From: Gammaproteobacteria bacterium
GTDB lineage: Bacteria > Pseudomonadota > Gammaproteobacteria > Pseudomonadales > Azotimanducaceae
Assembly (NCBI GenBank): GCA_009840715.1
Contig: VXNE01000194.1
Coordinates: 1-8,266, forward strand
Reading direction: 5' to 3'
DNA: 8,266 nucleotides
Shown: piece after piece, positions 6,120-8,266 of the stretch
How the letters are laid out: each line of letters opens with the position of its first letter
Position numbering within the stretch: the first letter of the stretch is position 1
Translations under genes and position numbers: made by a program
Notes under the pieces: model-generated
Told to the model about the DNA's origin: nothing
The model's database searches: none
What the model saw: only the letters and a program-made list of their open reading frames with translations

Positions 6120-6542
6120 CTACTGCTGGCTCGCGTAGTCCACCGCGAGCCAGGTCTCCGGCCGGATCGTGACGGTGAGGCTCTCGGCGGTCCGCATGTT
6201 CTCGGCGTACGCCTTGCCCCCCTCCTCGCCGACGTAACGGCTGGCGAGTTCCAGGATGTCCGCGTGAGTACCTTCCGCGATCCCCACGACGGGGCCTTCC
6301 GCCGTGACGTACGCGTACGGCGGCTCCTCCTTCTGCGCGCACAGGGACACCCGCGTGCCGACCTCGAGAAGCTGGGCCTTTCTCGACTCGCGCCCCAGCA
6401 TCACCCACAGGTTGCCGCCCGGTTCGTAGCAGTACCAGATGGGCGCGGTCAGGGGGCCGCGGTTCTCCCGCGCGATCGACAGGACGCCGACGTGCAGTTC
6501 GCTCAGGAAGGTCTCTTTCTGCTCTTGCGTAAGCCCGGCCAT
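6120..6542 (-). CDS. Pyridoxamine 5'-phosphate oxidase-fold (PPOX class) flavin/F420-binding protein
   Basis: A 140-residue split-barrel protein. The pattern VGVLSIARENRGPLTAPIWY (18-37), GGNLWVMLGRESRKAQLL (42-59), VSLCAQKEEPPYAYVTAEGP (65-84) and IRPETWLAVDYA (126-137) is that of the small PPOX-class proteins. RESRKA (51-56) sits where these proteins bind the cofactor phosphate. Such proteins bind FMN, FAD, haem or F420 and act as small oxidoreductases. The actinobacterial relatives are often called F420-dependent, but a gammaproteobacterial host makes a flavin more likely. It is too short and too divergent to be true PdxH. GGGAG six bases before the ATG supports this start. It is 13 bases downstream of the helical-protein gene and 33 bases upstream of the DUF1697 gene on the same strand. 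Confidence 0.88.
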   Translation of the reverse strand: MAGLTQEQKETFLSELHVGVLSIARENRGPLTAPIWYCYEPGGNLWVMLGRESRKAQLLEVGTRVSLCAQKEEPPYAYVTAEGPVVGIAEGTHADILELASRYVGEEGGKAYAENMRTAESLTVTIRPETWLAVDYASQQ

Positions 6543-6555
6543 GGTCCGCTCCCGG

Positions 6556-7044
6556 TCAGGCGGTCGCGTGGACCGCGCGCGCCCGCTCTATGACGGCGCG
6601 TACGGAGTCCAGCGACGTTTCCGGATCGCCCGCGAGCTCCCGCTCCGCGAAGTGCTTGAGGGCCAACTCATGGTCCAGGAGGATCTGCACGACCTCGAGG
6701 TCTTCCTCGGGCGCGATGGCGAGAAGCCGCTCGAAACGCTCGATGGCGGGGTCGAGCAGGGTCGTCATCTGCTCCATCGCTTCCGCCCAGGACAGCTTCG
6801 CGTACTCGTCCACGACGGTGTCGACCTGTCGATATCCTTCGGGGTCCGGCTCGGCGGAGTCGTCCACCAATGGCGTCAAGGCGTTGCCTGTCGCCTCCTC
6901 GAGTTGCGCGAGAACCTGCCACTTGGCCCGGTGGCCGGCGTCCTCCGTGCGTTCGGCCACCCGCTCCAGGAACGCCTTGCCCCAGTGTTCTCCCTGCCAC
7001 GCAAGCAGGATGCCGTCGCGGTATTCGCTGGTATCGGTGGTCAT
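6556..7044 (-). CDS. Small all-helical protein of unknown function, possibly ferritin-like
   Basis: I do not recognise this 162-residue protein with certainty. It is acidic and predicted by eye to be four helices: about 8-33 (GILLAWQGEHWGKAFLERVAE), 37-60 (KWQVLAQLEEATGNAL), 85-112 (SWAEAMEQMTTLLDPAIERF) and 114-138 (EDLEVVQILLDHELALKHFAERE), with a final helix near 145-158. Four helices with Glu19, Glu49/50, His125-Glu126 and His131 facing inward would suit a ferritin- or rubrerythrin-like di-iron bundle, but the standard ExxH pairs are not all present. The ATG at 7044 is chosen for the strong GAGGGGGAG site before it; an earlier in-frame start at 7098 would place that site inside the gene. 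It is first in a putative operon with the PNPOx-fold and DUF1697 genes, which would fit a redox or stress role. Confidence 0.75.
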   Translation of the reverse strand: MTTDTSEYRDGILLAWQGEHWGKAFLERVAERTEDAGHRAKWQVLAQLEEATGNALTPLVDDSAEPDPEGYRQVDTVVDEYAKLSWAEAMEQMTTLLDPAIERFERLLAIAPEEDLEVVQILLDHELALKHFAERELAGDPETSLDSVRAVIERARAVHATA

Positions 7045-7050
7045 CGTCTT

Positions 7051-7060
7051 GCTCCCCCTC
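7051..7060 (-). promoter_or_regulatory. Strong ribosome binding site for the helical-protein gene
   Basis: On the minus strand these bases read GAGGGGGAGC. The GGAG ends 7 bases before the ATG at 7044. This is the strongest Shine-Dalgarno match I saw in the window and fixes the start. Confidence 0.65.
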
Positions 7061-7202
7061 GTCTGTTTGGCAGCCCTGAAAAAGAGGACTCGGCCCAAGC
7101 CTCACACGTTCCGCTTGCGATGGTCAAACGCCGTGCTTGGCCAGGGCGCTTCTCCTGCCCGGCTCCGGGTCAAATGCACACGCGGGGTGTCCCGGACAGC
7201 CC

Positions 7203-7208
7203 TATAAT
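7203..7208 (+). promoter_or_regulatory. Candidate -10 box of the glmU promoter
   Basis: A perfect TATAAT lies 27 bases before the glmU ATG, in an otherwise GC-rich region. The hexamer 17 bases upstream (ACGCGG) is not a recognisable -35, so activity might depend on an activator or other contacts. Transcription would begin near 7215, giving a leader of about 20 bases without a clear ribosome site. Confidence 0.5.
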
Positions 7209-7235
7209 CCAGACTTTCGCCTCGCGGACTCCCGT

Positions 7236-8266
7236 ATGGCGCTCGATGTCATCGTCCTGGCCGCGGGCCAGGGCACCCGCATGCGGTCGCGCCGGCCGAA
7301 GGTGCTTCACGAGATCGGCGGGCGGCCTATGCTGAGTCACGTGCTCGACACGGCGCGGGCCCTTTCCCCGGAGCGACTGCACGTGGTGATTGGCGCCGGG
7401 GCGGACGAGATCCGGCGCTGCCACGCGGAGGTGGCGGATGTCTCCTGGGTGGAACAGCCGGAGCAGTTGGGCTCGGGCCACGCCGTGTTGCAGGCGATGC
7501 CGGGCGTGTCGGACGAGGCGACGGTCCTCGTGCTGTATGCGGATGTACCGCTGGTCGGGACGGCCACGCTCGAAGCCTGTGTCTCCGCGAGCGGCGAATC
7601 CCGAGGCGTGGCCCTCGTCACGGCGGAAGCCGCCTGCCCGGAAGGGCTGGGCCGGATCGTGCGCGACGTCGAAGGTGGCGTGGCCGCCGTGGTCGAACAC
7701 CGGGACGCCACGGACGCGCAACGCGGGATCAGGGAGATCAACACCGGGATTCTGGCGGCGCCAGGCGCGCTGCTCGCGGAACTCCTCGCGCGGGTCGGCA
7801 ACGACAACGCCCAGGGCGAGTACTACCTTACGGACGTGATCGCGGAGGCCGTGGCTGACGGGGTTCCCGTCGCCGGTCTCCCGGCTGCCGACCCGGAGGA
7901 GGTACTCGGCGTCAACGACCGCATCCAGCTCGCGGAGGCCGAACGGCACTACCAGCGCCGCAACGCCGAGTCCGCGATGCGCGCCGGCGTGACCCTGCGC
8001 GATCCCGCCAGGTTCGACCTCCGCGGGACGTTGCGTGCCGGCGTGGATTGCGTCATCGACGTCGGCGTGGTCCTCGAAGGCAGCGTGGAGCTCGGCGCCG
8101 ACGTCCGTATCGGTCCGCACTGCGTCATCCGGGACTCGGTGCTGGCCGACGGCGTGACGGTGGAGCCGCACACGGTGATCGACGGCGCGCGGATCGACCG
8201 GGGGGCGGAGGTCGGCCCGTTCGCGCGCCTGCGTCCGGGTACGGAGCTGGGCGAGGACACCCGGGT
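7236..8266 (+). CDS. glmU: Bifunctional GlmU: GlcN-1-P acetyltransferase / GlcNAc-1-P uridylyltransferase, 3' end missing
   Basis: GlmU makes UDP-GlcNAc, the precursor of peptidoglycan and lipopolysaccharide, in the cytoplasm. The window holds 343 of the usual ~455 codons and has no stop. The N-terminal uridylyltransferase domain shows LAAGQGTRMRSRRPKVLH (8-25), EQLGSGHA (76-83), the metal-binding Asp103 in YADVPL, VVEHRDATDAQRGIREINTG (152-171, Asn169) and NAQGEYYLTD (191-200). Asn227 in GVND is the second metal-site partner. From about residue 251 the left-handed beta-helix begins (AGVTLRDPARFDLRGTL), with imperfect hexapeptide repeats up to FARLRPG (Arg333), which contacts substrate in the acetyltransferase domain. 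The acetyltransferase catalytic His and the C-terminal arm lie beyond the edge. ATG at 7236 gives the family N-terminus. In many Gammaproteobacteria glmU follows atpC; here no ATP synthase gene precedes it. Confidence 0.98.
   Translation, partial: MALDVIVLAAGQGTRMRSRRPKVLHEIGGRPMLSHVLDTARALSPERLHVVIGAGADEIRRCHAEVADVSWVEQPEQLGSGHAVLQAMPGVSDEATVLVLYADVPLVGTATLEACVSASGESRGVALVTAEAACPEGLGRIVRDVEGGVAAVVEHRDATDAQRGIREINTGILAAPGALLAELLARVGNDNAQGEYYLTDVIAEAVADGVPVAGLPAADPEEVLGVNDRIQLAEAERHYQRRNAESAMRAGVTLRDPARFDLRGTLRAGVDCVIDVGVVLEGSVELGADVRIGPHCVIRDSVLADGVTVEPHTVIDGARIDRGAEVGPFARLRPGTELGEDTR

Larger units (their letters stand above)
7045..7235. other. 191-base divergent intergenic region before glmU
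   Basis: This is the longest gene-free stretch. Besides the ribosome site on the left and the TATAAT on the right, it holds TGTCC-C-GGACA (7188-7198), an 11-base dyad just upstream of the -10. It also holds a possible hairpin at 7141-7162 (CC-A-GGGC with GCCCGG around a 9-base loop). GGTCAAAnGC occurs twice (7122 and 7168); on the minus strand each reads as TTGACC, a fair -35, but no good -10 follows either copy. I found no RNA gene here. Confidence 0.45.

Noticed and set aside
7122..7177. Two copies of GGTCAAAnGC as a direct repeat or paired -35 elements.
   Set aside because: Only two short copies 46 bases apart, and no acceptable -10 at the right spacing on the minus strand.
7120..7335. 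Plus-strand open frame through the glmU upstream region, as a possible leader peptide.
   Set aside because: It runs out of frame into glmU, has no ribosome site, and its translation is typical of shadow frames.
6439..7335. Plus-strand open frame of 298 codons opposite the PNPOx-fold and helical-protein genes.
   Set aside because: It is antisense to two well-supported genes with ribosome sites and shows no recognisable domain.

Overview
The window is GC-rich, tightly packed bacterial chromosome, most likely from a gammaproteobacterium. The best lineage clue is the truncated gene at the right edge. It encodes GlmU and closely follows the enterobacterial protein, including the stretch AGVTLRDPARFDLRGTL. 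I see no rRNA, tRNA, CRISPR array, insertion sequence, phage gene or frameshift. No stretch longer than about 190 bases lacks a gene.

Layout, left to right. (1) Positions 1-555 (+) hold the C-terminal part of an alpha/beta hydrolase with an Asp nucleophile (HDRGA), of the epoxide hydrolase/haloacetate dehalogenase type. (2) A 64-base gap with two overlapping inverted repeats leads into a TetR-family regulator (620-1264, +). (3) Converging on the regulator is a three-gene minus-strand operon, in transcription order: a GPH/MelB-type transporter (4602-3130), a glutathione S-transferase (3117-2359) and a haloalkane dehalogenase-like hydrolase with an apparent signal peptide (2333-1275). The gaps are 12 and 25 bases. 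(4) Diverging from the transporter is a Ser-nucleophile alpha/beta hydrolase (4671-5552, +). (5) A second minus-strand operon reads: a small helical, possibly ferritin-like protein (7044-6556), a PNPOx-fold flavin- or F420-binding protein (6542-6120) and a DUF1697 protein (6086-5556). (6) A 191-base divergent intergenic region carries a perfect TATAAT before glmU (7236 to the window edge, +).

Taken together, the left two thirds look like an accessory catabolic or detoxification locus for a small organic, possibly halogenated or epoxidised, compound. It combines uptake or efflux by the GPH carrier, glutathione chemistry by the GST, hydrolytic dehalogenation or related C-X cleavage, two more hydrolases, and a TetR repressor that could sense the substrate. 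This pathway is inferred from families and gene order; the substrate cannot be read from the sequence. The right third is a poorly characterised redox or stress-like gene set next to a housekeeping cell-envelope gene.

The most unusual non-coding structures are three alternating inverted 6-mers at the transporter/GST junction, which could form mutually exclusive hairpins around the GST ribosome binding site, and the overlapping palindromes before the TetR gene.
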